Part shown: positions 45,268-57,200 of the stretch, in pieces | How the letters are laid out: every line of letters starts with the position of its first letter | Numbering within the stretch: the stretch's first letter is position 1 | Source: Sambucus nigra | Taxonomy: Eukaryota > Streptophyta > Magnoliopsida > Dipsacales > Adoxaceae | Assembly: GCA_949130495.1 (NCBI GenBank) | Contig: OX422221.1 | Location: 483,326,159-483,390,158 of the forward strand | Length of the DNA stretch: 64,000 nucleotides | Direction: 5' to 3' | The notes under the pieces: generated by a model | Databases searched by the model: none | Told to the model about the DNA's origin: nothing | What the model saw: only the letters and a program-made list of their open reading frames with translations | Program-made: the position numbers and the translations under genes

Positions 45268-46929
45268 TGTAAGGGCCCAAATTTCCAATTGAGTCCATAT
45301 ATTGTTTTGGCTCAATTCCGGACAAAAACATTTATTCATAGGATTGTATTTAATTGTAATATTCTCAAGCCTATGAAGAGTTTATTGAAGACGTAGAGGC
45401 AAAGAGTATAAAACTTCATCAATATGTCGGTTTGCGTGCCTCGTTTCTACGTCATCAACTATGGTTCCATGCTCCCAAGGTATGAATGTAATATTATATA
45501 TATAGCAGCTTAAAACAAGTTTAATTGGGTGTTATGTTTAATTAAAACTGTGTTTTATTTTCAGAAAGAATTAATTAAAAGTTTAAAATAAGTTTATAAA
45601 GTTCTCTGGGCTAAAATCAAATTTTCCAAACTTTCTGGAAGTTCGTTGGATATGTTGTTCGAACCAGATTGTCGTTCGAACCAGATGTCGTTCGAACGAG
45701 ATTGTCATTAGAACTAGATGTCGTTCGAACGAGATTGCCAACGACTTCCCATTATGGCATACTGGAACTTCATTCGAAATGTCGTTCGAACGAGATTGTC
45801 GTTCTAATGAGATTTCTAACAAGCTTCTAACGAGTTCATACTGTAACTTCGTCAGAAGACTCGTTCGAATGAGATGCCAGGCGGGAACAACTTTTGGCAG
45901 TTTTAAGCAGTTTTTCTCCCACTTCCTCGCTTGTTTCTTAACCAAATTTTCTCAGACTTTATTATGTGCGGGAATAACATTTTCCAACTTAAATTTTATA
46001 TTCTATTTCATCTCTTAGAGAGAGTCTGAGAGATAAATTGTTTTAAGGAAAATGTTCATGTTTTGAGTGAGATTTTTACATAGAGAAAAATATACAACAC
46101 TCTAGTTTATACCCAATTATTTGTTTATCGAAGTTTCAATATATATACATCTTGCTTGGAGTTTTGGCACCGGGTTCATCTCTTCCATTCAAAGAGAAGT
46201 TTTGGGTTTCTTTTACATCCATCAAAGAAAGAAGAAGTTGTTTGTTGCGGCATTACCCACTTGGATAAAGGCTCGTTTTTTGGGTGACGGTGACCATACA
46301 AAGTACGATCGGTGGACTCCAAGACCACGGTGGAGCTCCGTGGTTATCCGCTAGAAAGAGGTATCTAAAAGAAGAAGCGTCGGGGCTTGAGAGGGATCGA
46401 GTCGTGTGTTGTAAGCCTTTCTGTCTTGTATTTGTAAATTCCATACTTAGTGGATTTGAGGCTTGGGTCTCCGAGGTTGTTTTCCGTCTTGGGTTTTTCC
46501 TCGTACATCGCGGCGTGGTGTGATTGATTTATTTTTATCTTGCATAATGACTTAGAACTCATGCTTAGGATAATTCAAGATAAAAATGGTTTTAATTTTC
46601 ACACTTAATTTAATTGGATGCCAATTAAATTTGGATAATTGTCTATTTAATTCAAATCTATTGTTAAATCTGGTTTGGCCTAATTTGGAAATATTAATAA
46701 ATATGACTTAGGCAAATTCGAGGACTTGGATTAATTAATTTGGTTTAAGTGAAATTCGAATTGTGTTATGAGTTTATTTCACTCGGTTTAATTTTAATTT
46801 GAAAGAATAAATTAAAATTTTGTTTTAAGTTGAACCATCTCCTTTACACTTCCGCATCTGTTTCACAAAAAAGGAAATATTATAATATAATTTTAAAGAT
46901 ATTAAAAATCGGTGGCCTATCATTCTATA
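45268..46929 (+). repeat. E4 3' LTR
   Basis: 1662 bases, TGTAAGGGCCC ... CATTCTATA (terminal CA mutated to TA). It is colinear with the 5' LTR except for the longer box island at 45638-45875. Confidence 0.9.
45638..45875 (+). promoter_or_regulatory. TTCGAA box island in the E4 3' LTR (long form)
   Basis: 238 bases with repeated TCGTTCGAACGAGATTG, TCGTTCGAACCAGAT and variants, plus a second word, CTTCTAACGAG (about 45825). The corresponding 5' LTR island is 66 bases and matches the first 66 bases of this one before joining the common downstream GCCAGGC. Confidence 0.75.
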
Positions 46930-46934
46930 GAAAG
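46930..46934. repeat. E4 target-site duplication, right copy GAAAG
   Basis: Identical to 39928-39932; E3 integrase sequence resumes here. Confidence 0.9.
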
Positions 46935-47400
46935 AAATAAAATTTTAGGAAGGTGATTGAGTATTCCTATGTGTTTCTCCTTGGATAGGGGTTATAGGAT
47001 TTGGAAAGAAGGGGAAGTTAAGTCATAGGTACATAAGCCCTTATGAAATAGTGAAACGAGTTGGATTCCTGGATTATAAGTTAGCATTACCACCAGAATT
47101 ATCTTGGATACACGATGTTTTTCATATATCAATGTTACGTAAGTAATTTCCCGATTCTTAACACGTGTTTATTTCACAATCGATAGAGCTTTAAGATGAC
47201 TTGACCGACGTGGAAGAGTTGGTTGAAATTTTAGATTAAAAGGAGCAAGTTTTACGTAATAAAACCATTCCATTAGTTGTGGTAATGAGGAGAAGTCAGA
47301 ATGTGGAGTATGCAACCTAGGTATCAGAGGATAACATGAAGACCCAAATCCTCATTTTTTTAGTACATTTCTTATGCGTTAAATTTTCGGGATGAAATTT
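46935..47400 (+). pseudogene. E3 integrase C-terminus and chromodomain (after E4)
   Basis: VFLCVSPWIGVIGFGKKGKL, SHRYISPYEIVKRVGFLDYK, LSWIHDVFHISMLRK, then a chromodomain: LVEILD, KEQVLRNKTIPLVVVMRR, SQNVEYAT. Several TAG/TAA stops occur. It continues the protein cut at 39932. Confidence 0.8.
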
Positions 47401-47403
47401 TTT

Positions 47404-47417
47404 AAGAGGGATAGAAT
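47404..47417 (+). promoter_or_regulatory. E3 polypurine tract
   Basis: AAGAGGGATAGAAT directly precedes the 3' LTR start TGTAAAGCCC. Confidence 0.7.
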
Positions 47418-47539
47418 TGTAAAGCCCTAAAGTGTTATTAGGAATGTTAATTACATGATTAAGTATAAGTTATGAGTTATAGGTTTGGTGATGTATGTTA
47501 AATATTTTAATTATCATGTTTAAGGGATGAATACTCACA

Positions 47540-47607
<68 letters not shown>

Positions 47608-48277
47608 TACATTAGATGCTATTCGAGCTTATGATCAGGTATAACATGTTTAGAGCATATTGTTAGTTATGTGGCTAAATGCATTATGAAGTATGTTTTT
47701 AATGCATCATTATGTTTATAAAAGTAAATTAGGATGTTGGTACGAAATTGGCGATGTTTAGAAGTTTTGAGATTTTCGATACATTGCTACTCTCTTGTTA
47801 AATCCCAAATTAGGCATACTAGTTTTATGATTTTGGGAAAACACAAAATAGTAAAGTCGTATACATATACGTTATCTATGCGTAGATGCAAAGTGGGAGT
47901 AAATTGGTGCCCGAAATAGTGAGTTATGATAATTTTACCGATGTGGGACAAATCTGTCATTAGTGAAATTGTTTGATTGGATATTTCGCCTAACCAATCA
48001 CACGTAACCACAAGGATAATTGCTATTGGACCCTTTTGAACATGTATTATGATTGAAAATCAGATATTGACCTGATTCCTAATGAGAAATGATAAGGTTT
48101 TAAGGTTTTTGCCTTCAGAGAGAGTAATTAAGGTTTAAAGAAAAATTTCATTAAAAGTTTACTATAGATCGAGAAGTTCTTGTATGGTAATTTTCTCTTT
48201 GTTAAAGTTGGTCACATGAATGAGTTTTACACATTATATGTTTTTGTTTATGATTTTGACAAAAATTTAATGATATG
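47418..48277 (+). repeat. E3 3' LTR, first part, cut by E6
   Basis: It matches the 5' LTR (25287-25430, 33534-34255). It holds a pure (TA)n run at about 47544-47602 where the 5' LTR has the Helitron. Similarity ends at about 48275, where E6 begins. Confidence 0.85.
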
Positions 48278-48744
48278 TGTTGATGAAAAAAAATAGACTA
48301 TGCTAATTAATTGATCGCGGATAAATATAAGTAAAAGAGACAAAATATTTTTAAAGCGGTTCAGCTTAAAGGAAGAGCGTACGTCCACTGTTGAGTATTG
48401 CTTTGGGATTGTTCAATTGCCTCTTATCTCGTGTCCCTTGGTTGTATGGTTTGTAATGTATTTATATCCCCCAGGGGGTGTCCAAGTGTTGGAATATGAA
48501 AGGATGGAATGTCATTATAACGTAGACATTTACATTTGTATAATCATTTATGTATACAGCTGTTGGCTTTTTACTGTCATTGTTGGTCGGCCTTCCTAGT
48601 GTTGGTCGGTCTTCATAGACAGGTTGGTCGACATCCCTTAGTAGGTCGGCATTTCATCCTTGCTGACTAAGATTAAACTTTCACTAAATAGGATATGTCG
48701 GTATCTGATTGATCCACGTAGTAGGATAGTTTTTGGTATCAACA
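48278..48744 (-). repeat. E6 3' LTR, 467 bp
   Basis: On the minus strand it starts TGTTGATACC after a PPT and ends ATCAACA; the ends form a 7-bp inverted repeat, TGTTGAT/ATCAACA. A TATA box (GGGGATATAAA) lies at 48461-48472. Upstream of it are GG(T/C)CG-containing boxes. Confidence 0.7.
48581..48704 (-). promoter_or_regulatory. TTGGTCGG box cluster in the E6 LTR
   Basis: On the + strand: TGTTGGTCGGCC (48581-48592), GTTGGTCGGTC (48601-48611), GGTTGGTCGACAT (48622-48634), TAGGTCGGCAT (48642-48652), TGTCGGTAT (48696-48704), spaced about 20 bases for the first four. They lie 110-245 bases upstream of the TATA box in minus-strand sense. Only the GTCGAC form is palindromic. Confidence 0.55.
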
Positions 48745-48757
48745 AAAGCCCCCAATG
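48745..48757 (-). promoter_or_regulatory. E6 polypurine tract
   Basis: The minus strand reads ATTGGGGGCTTT directly before the LTR start TGTTGATACC. Confidence 0.7.
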
Positions 48758-49262
48758 TTTCATGCTTGAAGTTTTTACAAGAGTATGGAACATTTAGCTC
48801 TTAAAGTTTCTCGGGGAACAATTTTAGGCTTGGTCGACAGAAAAATTCCCATACTTGTAAAAATTATGACTTGTCTATGGACACATAAGGCGCATGGCAT
48901 TTTTCTAATTATCCATCATTTTTGGGCAAATTCATCTTTTCGTCCTTTAGCTGCCGCCAGTTCAATCAACGTTGCCTTTTAATCATATTTTTCTAGTTTT
49001 GAGGCAACCTATAGAGCGGGAAAAACCATGATCTTTTCTCACCTCAAATTTTCTGAGTGTTTTTGGTTGTTGCGTCCTCGAGCGTTTTTTTCTCTCTCTT
49101 GTGCGATCGTTATATGTCCTTCAGTTCTTGTTGAATCCTTAATCCCTGTAAGAACTCTTGCTCTTTTCTTATATTCCCCATTACTATATTGATTCTCTTA
49201 ACTAATTCATAAATGAATTTAATATTACTTCTTGGTTAACTGTTGATTTTGTCTCACTTACC
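48758..49262 (+). other. Leader or promoter region of the E6 antisense ORF
   Basis: No clear TATA box; CCTATAGAGCGGG near 49009 is a weak candidate. A pyrimidine-rich stretch at 49080-49200 and a GTAAG (49148) could hold an intron. No coding frame is certain. Confidence 0.3.
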
Positions 49263-52200
49263 GAAGGTCACTTTTTTCCCATTATCTTTATAGCTGAATG
49301 TGGGTTTACCTTTCCTCCAAACCCATTTTGCCTTAAGTTTTCTCAATATTTTGACATTTTCCTACCTAGGGTAACCCCTAGTACCTGGAGGGTCGTAAAT
49401 CGATTGTATAGGTTGAGTCAAATCCATGGCACCCATCTAGGGATTCTATAAATAATGTTTTATTATAAGTGGGTGACTAGTGACACCACTTTTTATTTAA
49501 AGACTAGGGCTGCAGACAAAGAGTTAGTAGTCAATCTTCCAAACTCCAATAGAGATTATTTTGAGCATGGAGTTGTTGTAAAAAATTGGCAATATGCCCC
49601 TTTGACTGAGAATGCAAAGTCTAGGGCCCTAGATGCCCTCCTTTTGGCAATGGGATAGGTTATTCCTCATTTAAATTTCTTCCCCTGTACATGTTTATTT
49701 AAATATAATACTAATTGTTTCCCTGTAAATTTTGATTGTAGTTGATCAGAAGAGAAGGTGTCCGAAGGAGAGTGAAGTGAACCTCAAGGAGTTAAAATTC
49801 ATTTGGGGACATCACCAGAGGATTGGCGAGGAGCACATTAGGTTTGCATACTATTTTCTACAGTATAAGAATATGGTTTCCTCCTTTGTTTCTCATCAGC
49901 CATTATTTCCCCCTTAACTAATCTTGACCAGGAACCTCTCTCTACGTTCTGAACCGCTGCATCTGGCAGTGGTGATCTTGCTGCCCACTCCCCTTCTTAC
50001 GTGGATTAAAACTTACCTCTTATCGCTACTATGGGCAAAAGGAAATTTCTTAATATTCTTAGAGACATGGCTGCCAATACCCTTTCCAAAGAAGCTAATG
50101 AGGGGGTAAAAAATAAAGATGAAGCTAGGAAGAAACCCCCATCCAAGAAAACTGAAGAGTGCCCCATAAAAAGAATAAGGAAAGGCTTCCTTATAAGTTA
50201 GTAGAAGGTTCTTCTACCCTTCCTGACTAACGAGATTCGGTCTATCTATCTTCTTTCACCTCTCCCGTAGTCCTTGGCCCTGGATTTGCAAGACAACTAA
50301 TAAGGTTTGGGACTTTACCAGACCACAGGGGTGCTGCAGCTGCACTACCTCATTCTAAAAGTTCTGACAGGGATTCTTAAAGCCTCGCTCTTGTATATTC
50401 TTTCACCTTATTTATTTCCCTATTTATTTTGTCTTTATAATATTGACTTTCATTCTTGTCTTTGTGCAGTTGCTCGTTGACTTCAACAATACGTTGGACA
50501 AATATGAGGTTTGGAGAGATTTTTTTGGGGAAGTTGAAGAGGCTTTTAATGGGCTGAAAAAGTCAGTGATTGACTCCTAACAGGAACTGACCAATGAACA
50601 AAATAAATTATATGAAAGGGTAAAAACTGCTAAAGGAGCTGCTGAAATAGCTTGGGGTCTAGCTGATAAGTTGCAGAAAGACTTAGAGTTGATAAAGTCA
50701 AGACCGCCAATCTACAAAAGGATTTGGATGTTTGAGAAGATGAAAAGGACTAAGGGAAGGGAGGTTGGCTTAAACAAAGGTTGGGATAAGGCCATTGGAG
50801 CATCTCTTCCCAAATTCAGTTTGCAAAGAAGAAATGCTTCAAGGATGGCTAGTCAGCTACCGTGGTGGAGTTCGACACTCCATAAGACTTAGAGTTGTTC
50901 TAGTGATATGATGGCGGGGCCCCTCCAAACATGTACGGGGAAGTTGATGATGATAGGGGTTCTAGAGAATCCTTTATGGTGATGGAGTCTACCGATCAAC
51001 ACCAGGATGTTGATTCTTGTGCCTCCTCCACAATTAATCCTCCTCTTCCTTCTTCCCCTGCTTTTACTTCAGCTTATCTTGAGGTCGATAAGAACAAGGT
51101 GTAGATCCAAACAGCTTTTTTTTTCCTTTTTCAATAGTTTTCCTTTTTCTATTTCTCCTTGAAGATATACATGTACTTTCCCCTTTTATTAATGAAAAGA
51201 TAAATGATTTTGTTCCTCTGCTTATATTTTTTCACGCTCTGCACATTATTGATTTATGATTTTCTTCTTTTTAATAGTTTATCGATAAATTGTAATGCTT
51301 CTCATCCACTGACTCCGAGCTACTCCATAGGTTTAATTAACTTTTTAAAACTGGTCACTTATCTTTGTCTGAGGCCGACTGATTGAATTTTTCTCGAGGA
51401 AGGGGTATTCGAGCAAGACAAAGAGGCATATATTCATCTGAAATGTTTTTTTGATCAGTCAGTGGCCAACAATGTTGCCTGCTATAAAATGATTGAAGAG
51501 ATATAAGAGTACCACAGGAAAACTAAGGCACGTTTGCATGAGGATTATGAAAAGAAATTCTAGGCCCTAAGCGAAGGTTGGGGCTTTAAGAAAAAGTTGG
51601 ATAAATTTGCCTCCTATTTTCAAAGGCAAGAATTCCTGCTTAATCGTGAAGTGGAGAAAGCAACGGGCATTGCCAAGCTTCTGGAGGATGAGAATAACAA
51701 TTTGAGAGTTGAGCTTGCAGTCTTGAAGTCATCCGCTGCTATTGTTGCTACTACGAATGGGGGCCACTCATTCTTGAAGGCTAGGAATGTGAGATTAAGT
51801 TAGGAGTTGGAGGCCCAAAAGAAATCAAAACTTGCTTCTTCATCTTCCCGAGCTAGAGGCAAACTTGGCTAAGGTACTACAGAAGAAAATTAGGACCCAA
51901 CAGACCCTTACTAATCAAGATGCACAATTAAAATCTAAAAATCAAGCCATTACTAAGATGTCCTAGAAGTTGCATGCCTTGTCCAAGTAAGTATGCACTC
52001 AATCTTCTCAGTTACAAGCTAAGGATGGAGTGTTAAAGAAACTACATCACTAAGTTGACAGATTGACCTTCTAATTCCAAAACAACCAAGGAAATATGGA
52101 TGGAAGGGTACAATGAAGCACTGGGGCATCTTGATAACAAGCTTCAACAAGTAAAGAATGAGAGCAATAAATGGGGTTGGGTGAATGCTTTGATAGTGAT

Positions 52201-52290
52201 GCAGGAGGACGATAACAACCAACTGTGGTACTGGTATGATCCAGGATTGCTTGACCTTAAAGATCCTCTTTTTAAATTAAATGTCAATTG
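49263..52290 (+). pseudogene. Antisense extra ORF of E6: gypsy-type transposon (PF04195-like) domain plus coiled coil, with introns
   Basis: Segment one (49263-49658) has ECGFTFPPNPFCLKFSQYF, VTPSTWRVVNRLYRLSQIHG, FYYKWVTSDTTFYLKTRAAD and LVVNLPNSNRDYF. This fits the plant family named putative gypsy type transposon (PF04195). Further exons follow acceptor sites TTGATTGTAG (to 49741) and TTTGTGCAG (to 50469). The latter leads to an alpha-helical region (NGLKKSVIDS, NEQNKLYERVKTAKGAAEIA) and 51597-51803 continues it (FLLNREVEKATGIAKLLEDE). Several stops break it. It lies antisense and 3' of the E6 integrase, mirroring the E1 layout. Function of the family is unknown. Confidence 0.55.
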
Positions 52291-53320
52291 AATTAATGTC
52301 CTAAGTATTCCTCAATGCTTAATTTCAAAGTACATGGGAGATTATGAGCTTCATGATTAATTACAGATCGTCTGACATCCTCACCTGCTTGATCGTCCAA
52401 GTAACAGCAATGCCAGAATGCTTCAGGATTTAAACTTTATTAATTCTCATTACACTTTAGATGATCCTCCTGTTGGAATGGATCTTATTTCCAAAGCTAA
52501 AGAGAAACGTCCTGCAGAATGAAGCTTTGTACTTCATTTTTATTAACACAGTTATGCAATTAATTTGATTTAATGAAATGAATGTTTGATCAACTTATCT
52601 TGTGTTGAATGTGTAAGATTAATCCATTCTTTGTCATTAGTTCTATTCTTACACTTAGATTAAAATCTAAATTGAGTATCAATTACCAATGAATGGAGAT
52701 GTTGTACTAGCATACTTAGATTAAAATCTAAATTTAGAGCTAGTTAGGTGAATACATAGGTTCTACTAGCATACTTAAATTAAAATCTAAATTTCAATCT
52801 AGTCACCCATGTGTCTCCAAAGGTTTTACTAATGCATCCAAGTGTTAGGTTTTTGCATTAGATACCAATGGTGTGACCAGGCATATGTGGAATATGTGCT
52901 TATATTCCTCTTGAGGAATCTTTGCAACGTTCTTACTCCACCGTGCCCAGTAGGATAAAGATCTTGTTTTATCCTTATATTTATGGACTAAGTTTCTTGA
53001 GAACTTAGCATCCTATTGACTTGGACTTTGCGTATCAGGGATCAAATTTGTGTCTTTTTTGAGCAACTTATTGCTTGTGCCGAGCAACTCTATTATCTTC
53101 TTGTATTCTGCCAAGCATCTTTCAGGGAAAGATTTTCTTAACCAAGCAACAATTTTATGTTTTTATGGCAATAACTTCTAACTTTCGTCAATTTAACTAT
53201 TATAGTAGTGCATAGCACTAGTACTCCCAAAAAAATTCAACAAAAAAATTTAAAAGAAATGATTATTTTATTGATACTAAAATTTGATTTCGAATTGATT
53301 ACAACTGATAACATCATTTC
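52291..53320. other. Convergent 3' region of E6, non-coding
   Basis: AT-rich sequence between the end of the antisense ORF and the integrase stop at 53321. It holds the hairpin repeat at 52655-52790 and no recognisable gene. Short reading frames before 52520 may be the tail of the antisense ORF. Confidence 0.4.
52655..52790. repeat. Three ~60-bp units, each with the hairpin TTAGATTAAAATCTAA
   Basis: The copies start at 52655, 52716 and 52775 (the last with TTAAATTAAAATCTAA). The hairpin arms are TTAGATT/AATCTAA with a two-base loop. The second and third units also share CTAGCATACTTA. The array lies where sense and antisense transcripts would meet. Confidence 0.65.
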
Positions 53321-53802
53321 CTAATATTTTCTAAGATGCTCGGCATGCCATGGGTTTTTCAATTCTTCTCCTTCCAAGGTTTCAATTCGATAAGTTCCAG
53401 GACAGATGACTACTGAAATACGGTATGGCCCATGACAATTGGACTCAATCTTATTATTTTTCTGTAGCACTTTCTTCAGCACGTAATCTCCTTCCTTTAA
53501 GTTGGTCGATTTCATCCTTTTATTGTAAAAGTGGGTAGTTCTCTGTTGATAGGCTGCATTTCTCAAGGCGACATCTTCTCTCACTTCTTCCAGCATATCT
53601 ATATTTAACCTTCTCATTAGGTCACTAACATGGGAGTTAAAATTTAAAACTATATGGGATGGTAAACCCAGCTCAGCAGGAATGACAACTTTAGTCCCAA
53701 ATGCTAACATATATGGGGATTCTCCAGTTGTTGTTCTCGAGGTTGTTCGGTATGCCCACGAGATAGAGTGTAGCTCATTTATCCAGTGTCCCTTTGCATA
53801 AT
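53321..53802 (-). pseudogene. E6 integrase C-terminal part (left of E7)
   Basis: NYAKGHWINELHSISWAYRT, TTGESPYMLAFGTKVVIPAE, a helical segment with NAAYQQRTTHFYNKRM, KEGDYVLKKVLQ and a GPY-type tail (HGPYRISVVICPGTYRIETL, WHAEHLRKY). The 160-residue stretch is open. It is joined upstream, across E7, to 60915-61525. Confidence 0.8.
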
Positions 53803-54182
53803 TGTGACGACCCGCTTAATAAAATACAAAGTGATCAATCCTATACCAAATTAAATCAGGAGTGTCATATAGTTCATTCTCAACATCACTGTCGAAAACC
53901 AATTTAATTATTGATAACCTATTAGCCTGGCGTCAAAATTTTATTTAACTAATCTTTTTATACAAACCAAACAAGTAAACCATTCATACAGTTTACATAC
54001 AACAACTGAAATGAAATAACCAAACACTCCTTACAACATAATACAACCAAATCGAAAGTCACCCATTTGTAATTTATCAGATTATACTCATAAATTCCAA
54101 AATGACTATTTATCGAAATTCCTCAAATTCCAAATTACACCCATTTGTAATTTAAATATCCGTAAAAATGTGGGGTATTACA
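53803..54182 (-). repeat. E7 3' LTR, internally deleted
   Basis: 380 bases: the outer ~255 match 57712-57975 and the inner ~120 match 60800-60914. About 2.8 kb is missing at AATCGAAAGTC/ACCCATTTGTAATTTA. The string ACCCATTTGTAATTTA also occurs again at about 54138-54154, so a short duplication accompanies the junction. Confidence 0.75.
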
Positions 54183-54205
54183 TTCTCCCCACCCCCTTAC
54201 AACGA
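54183..54205 (-). promoter_or_regulatory. E7 polypurine tract
   Basis: The minus strand reads GTAAGGGGGTGGGGAGAA directly before the LTR start TGTAATACCCC. Confidence 0.7.
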
Positions 54206-57200
54206 AATTTAGTCCCCATAATTCGGATACGACTGGCACTACCAACCTAGGATTGCAGCTCACACTTCATCGTGCATACACAAGTCAAAAGGTATGAACC
54301 CAAATGGTACCCTACCATATACTCGTTCATGCTACCCACCTATCTCAAGGCTTATATTTTAATGCATTGGCTTAACAATAAGATTGACACACTATCTCTA
54401 TCGTAAGATCAACTATACAACGACACATCGCACCTAGTGCTTATATAGCTGCATATAAAGAAAGTGGGCTTATAATCACTGCTCTAACGTATAGAATCCA
54501 CCGGAGAACCATGACTCTAAGCGTCCTATCATCTACACTAGCAGATCAAAGTTTCCTGAAAAGGGAAACTACACTAACACTTGATTATTCGCATCGGTCT
54601 CATTGCTTAGCTTGGGCGTGCTACCTCTTATTGCACTTATACAATTGGATTATCACGTGCCTCCTACGACATTCCATCCAACAAACTCCAATCTCATTTA
54701 TAACTGCCCCAAAGCATATTCTTCAACTTTATATACTACGAACCTTCTATTTTTAGCGGTATATAAAATCAACTTACCAAGGTGCATATACACCCTATAA
54801 TGCATGCTTATCTGCACCACTACTACAAACGTCACAGACGTAACACTCTCTCAAAAAATGGACCTCACTTTCCTCGTCCTGGTACTAATACCTGCGTACT
54901 CCCAACCCATACAACTCAAAATTCAGTTCTTCTTACACTTGGAATTCCAATCCGTCTTAAAGTTAACCCACCAATCTTCTCGTGGTTAACTCACGACACT
55001 CTTCTTAAAACCGCGCCACACGCCTCACTGGACTTAGTTCATAATAACCCTAAGATCGATGTGTTTCCTACACACGTAAAATGAGTACTATATTAACTAT
55101 ATCCCCAGTGCCCAAGGCCTCCCTCAATTTTTGACATTCGCTCAGTTTCATGTGTGGGACGTCCCGCAAACCGAAATTCAGATAAGGAACCCTCCCGTTA
55201 CACTACTTCCTTGCATCGTTGATCATCGAGATATAACGGCGTAAGGCACATCATCGAGGCGTTCTAAATCCTACCTCAGTAATCTCTTAACGTACTTCCA
55301 CTACTATTCAGATAAGGCACCTAGTCTCTATAAAAGTGTTACGAGCATCATGCCTAAAACATATCTCCTCTAAATTTTCTCTCTATTCATGGCCTGGCTA
55401 TAAGCATCAACCCGACTTCCTTTACTTTGCCTCACCCACGTACTTGCGGTGAGAGAAACATTTCCATTGTTTTTCCACAATGCTTCCACTTCCATTAGCT
55501 TTCAATCATCACATGACTCTTAGTTTATAATATTTTCTCCACACTATATAACTTATCATCAACAATGTCCTTGCATCCCATAACATCTCTCCACTCTCGA
55601 CGTCGTTAAGGTTCATGCATGGAGTGTCTCGCAAGAAAAATCCAAACAAGGAATTCCTCCTATACACTACTACTTAACTTTGTTGGCTGTGGAGGTCCGT
55701 TAGCTTCAAACATGACACTGGGATAATCCCATCCCATCTACCAACAAAATGTGGTCAGAACTCCTACTTCTTTCCATGAGACATACCACAAGGCACTTGT
55801 ACTAACACTAAGTCCTTTGCGCAAACAATAACAAGCTTAAACTCACACCTTAACAATAAATCTTGCATACCTTAAATCATATATATAAGGTCACCACGCA
55901 CTCTAATCATGATAATGAAACATCTAATCACCAAAGTTCCATCTAAACATATAATAAAGGTGAGCTCAACTTGTATATAGGTGAGATATCATAACAACAA
56001 TTCGTTCAACCTTGGAACCGCGGATACGATAGTCTTTCAATCATTAGCCTGCTATCTCTCTGATAATCCACAAATAAATTACACTTACAAGAGTACCATA
56101 CTCATATAACATACACAACACGAGCAGGACAAACCAGATATAAATCCAAAATATTAACACCCATTTCCATAACGAATGAAGAAAAATATAACCCCACTAC
56201 CACAAAAAACATATAGACATACATTATATAATGTTACCGATACTGCCAGTAAACTCAAATCACACACGAATCTAGGGAAAATAAAATACTGTGACTCAAT
56301 CTTGCCACATGGAATATACCTCCTTCATCCGAGGTGAAACTCATAACAACAACTCTGCCAATCTCTTTGACTGCTCTATATGGATTCCAGATATGGTACA
56401 CTTGTCTTAACCAAACCAAAAACTACTTTAATCAATGTTCCCTCTAGGGATCCTACTCTTTTCCTTTAACTCCTACTAGGAAAGGACTAATCATGTGGTT
56501 CTACACCCTACATTGCAACATTCCCCATCTCTGGCCACCCTGACCATGTTAAGGTTATCATTATCTAGGACTCTATAGCCTCGATCTTGACAATCGCCTT
56601 CATAGTTCCTTTAAGTTCTTCCTACTAAAGGAAACACACCGTTGGCCTCAACTCCCCTATTTCAATTCATCCCTCGGGGGGTTTCTACCTATGGGATCCC
56701 ACGAATACCAACAATTTCAGTACCCTTGTACTTAATTCTTTAACTCCTCCATCTCCACTCTCATGGAAGCAATTAAGATTCCTTATATAAGAGGTACAAC
56801 ATTGCCCTCACATATACAAGAAGTCCAGGTAAAATCTCCCTAAATATTATCAACATATACGAGTGAGCCTATCATTCCACTGAATTACTCTATCTTCATT
56901 GTACCTTCCTTACTTCGGTACAAGGTTCACCTCTCCGTGTAACTATTTATTCACTGTCGACCTCTGACCGATCCTCATGTGAATAATTCAGGAACTTCAT
57001 TCTCTTCATTTATGATAAACCAATGGAACTAACGGTTAAAACCATTCGTAAGATCCCTCTATGAGCAAAACATCCTGATCCCCCAAATATGGTGACTACC
57101 GTTCCCATCATTTCTACATTGCCCCAATGAGTGAATTTTTTTTCCTGAAATTGTCACATCTGGGTATTTCCATACCCTGCTCTAAGACAAAGCTCCTGAG

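Larger units (their letters stand above)
39933..46929 (+). mobile_element. E4: Ty1/copia element with gag only, Sirevirus-like
   Basis: LTRs at 39933-41422 and 45268-46929, perfect 5-bp duplication GAAAG, iMet PBS, copia gag, and a PPT before the 3' LTR. No protease, integrase, RT or RNase H can be seen between 43419 and 45254. The long gag with two zinc knuckles and the cluster of polypurine tracts before the 3' LTR point to the Sirevirus branch, but that is not secure. In the first ~170 LTR bases I count about 10 differences. Confidence 0.85.
25287..48277 (+). mobile_element. E3: Tekay-type chromovirus, host of three later insertions
   Basis: The 5' LTR begins TGTAAGACCC (25287) and ends at 35688, with a Helitron inside. 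An iMet-type PBS, gag, protease, RT, RNase H, integrase (split by E4), chromodomain and PPT follow on the + strand. The 3' LTR begins TGTAAAGCCC (47418) and is cut at 48277 by E6; its remainder lies beyond the window. All coding parts carry stops. Confidence 0.85.

Noticed and set aside
54511..55084. Possible genes on the + strand in the E7 interior
   Set aside because: Two overlapping frames with Leu/His/Thr-rich, motif-free translations; likely chance frames in C/T-rich sequence.
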